Positions 63,663 through 64,000 of a stretch of DNA of 64,000 bases are shown piece by piece. Source of the stretch: Nocardia asteroides (GTDB lineage Bacteria; Actinomycetota; Actinomycetes; Mycobacteriales; Mycobacteriaceae); the NCBI GenBank assembly GCA_019930625.1, contig CP082844.1:5332001-5396000 (forward strand). Direction: 5' to 3'. Numbering within the stretch: the first letter of the stretch is position 1; each line of letters begins with the position of its first letter. The position numbers were made by a program, and so were the translations under genes. Below the pieces are notes generated by a model that did not search any database, had not been told where the DNA came from, and worked only from the letters and a program-made list of their open reading frames with translations.

Positions 63663-64000
63663 AGACGTGACTCCAGATGATGGACAGGATTTCGACGAGA
63701 GTGATCGATGAGCGCGGACTCGTGCCTCGATGAGGTGTAACGAGGAAGGTCAGAGTGTGCCGGGTGCCAGGTCTGGCGCCGTGCCCCACCAGACCGCTCC
63801 AGGGTTCCGTCGTAGGCGACTGTTCGTACGCCGGTGTGTCGGCGGCCGACCGGTACTGTTTCGAGTAGCCCACGGCAGACCGCGACGGCGCTGAGCGCTG
63901 TGCTGGGTCAGAACCATGAAAACACCACGGCGGTACCTTGATTCATCAGTCCTCTTGTCGTTGACGGGTTCGAAGCTACTACAGCCTTCCGCTACCTGCC
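63663..64000. other. No gene recognised to window end (338 bp)
   Basis: A minus-strand frame at 63574-63873 overlaps the P450 start and shows no family resemblance. No RNA gene or hairpin stands out. Confidence 0.4.

Noticed and set aside
63950..63985. GGGTTCGAAGC as a tRNA T-arm
   Set aside because: The flanking bases do not pair to form a T-stem, and no anticodon arm or acceptor stem is found.
1..64000. CRISPR array, rRNA genes or complete insertion sequences
   Set aside because: No regularly spaced repeats, rRNA-like sequence or transposase frames were found on either strand.

Overview
The window is high-GC actinobacterial DNA, most like Nocardia or a close relative. The reasons are frequent GTG/TTG starts, chains of ATGA/GTGA gene overlaps, a probable F420-type luciferase-like oxidoreductase, a mycobacterial-style double-hotdog MaoC protein, P450s, many TetR regulators and an NRPS/PKS locus. 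The species cannot be named from the sequence alone.

Layout. 1-9463: the 3' part of a very large multidomain protein (start lies left of the window). It has a helix-turn-helix, two tandem DUF1023-type hydrolase domains, a GDPD-like segment and a C-terminal HExxH metallopeptidase domain. Its modules are separated by a recurring [DG][FYHL]IG[SN]RP linker. The stop codon at 8890 replaces the aromatic codon of a seventh linker copy, and the frame stays open to 9129. A small frameshifted gene follows. 9328-15014 (minus strand): a double-PAP2 membrane phosphatase, a permease plus DUF1980 pair, a methyltransferase and an aldo/keto reductase.

15061-33602: nine tightly coupled plus-strand genes forming an NRPS/PKS assembly line. 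NRPS-1 is carrier-Cy-A(Cys)-PCP. It is followed by an OsmC-like protein, then a KS-AT-ACP-Cy-PCP-Cy*-PCP-TE megasynthase. Then come a small methyltransferase, an acyl-CoA-dehydrogenase-fold flavin monooxygenase, a free-standing NRPS-type methyltransferase, a BBE-like FAD oxidase, a free-standing PKS-type C-methyltransferase and a MaoC dehydratase. The logic resembles yersiniabactin synthetase: one Cys A domain serves several carriers, and a PKS module sits between thiazoline-forming modules. Here, however, the methyltransferase domains are separate genes, there is no ketoreductase and no starter-activating ligase in the window, and the last cyclization domain has lost key residues. This is the best candidate for an undescribed system.

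33603-41848: sparse DNA with a low-complexity secreted protein, gene remnants, an alpha/beta hydrolase, an H-type lectin protein with a strong terminator, an LLM oxidoreductase and a P450. 41849-52739: several divergent pairs in which a TetR regulator faces an effector gene across palindromic operators, mixed with decayed genes (aminoglycoside-phosphotransferase-like, TetR half, glyoxalase with an in-frame amber, cupin). 53086-64000: an MDR oxidoreductase, DUF488, PucR regulator, CBS-BON protein, DksA/TraR zinc finger, hydrolases, a VOC/WYL divergent pair and a CYP157-like P450 lacking the ExxR arginine. Scattered truncated genes show that the region is an eroding accessory segment.
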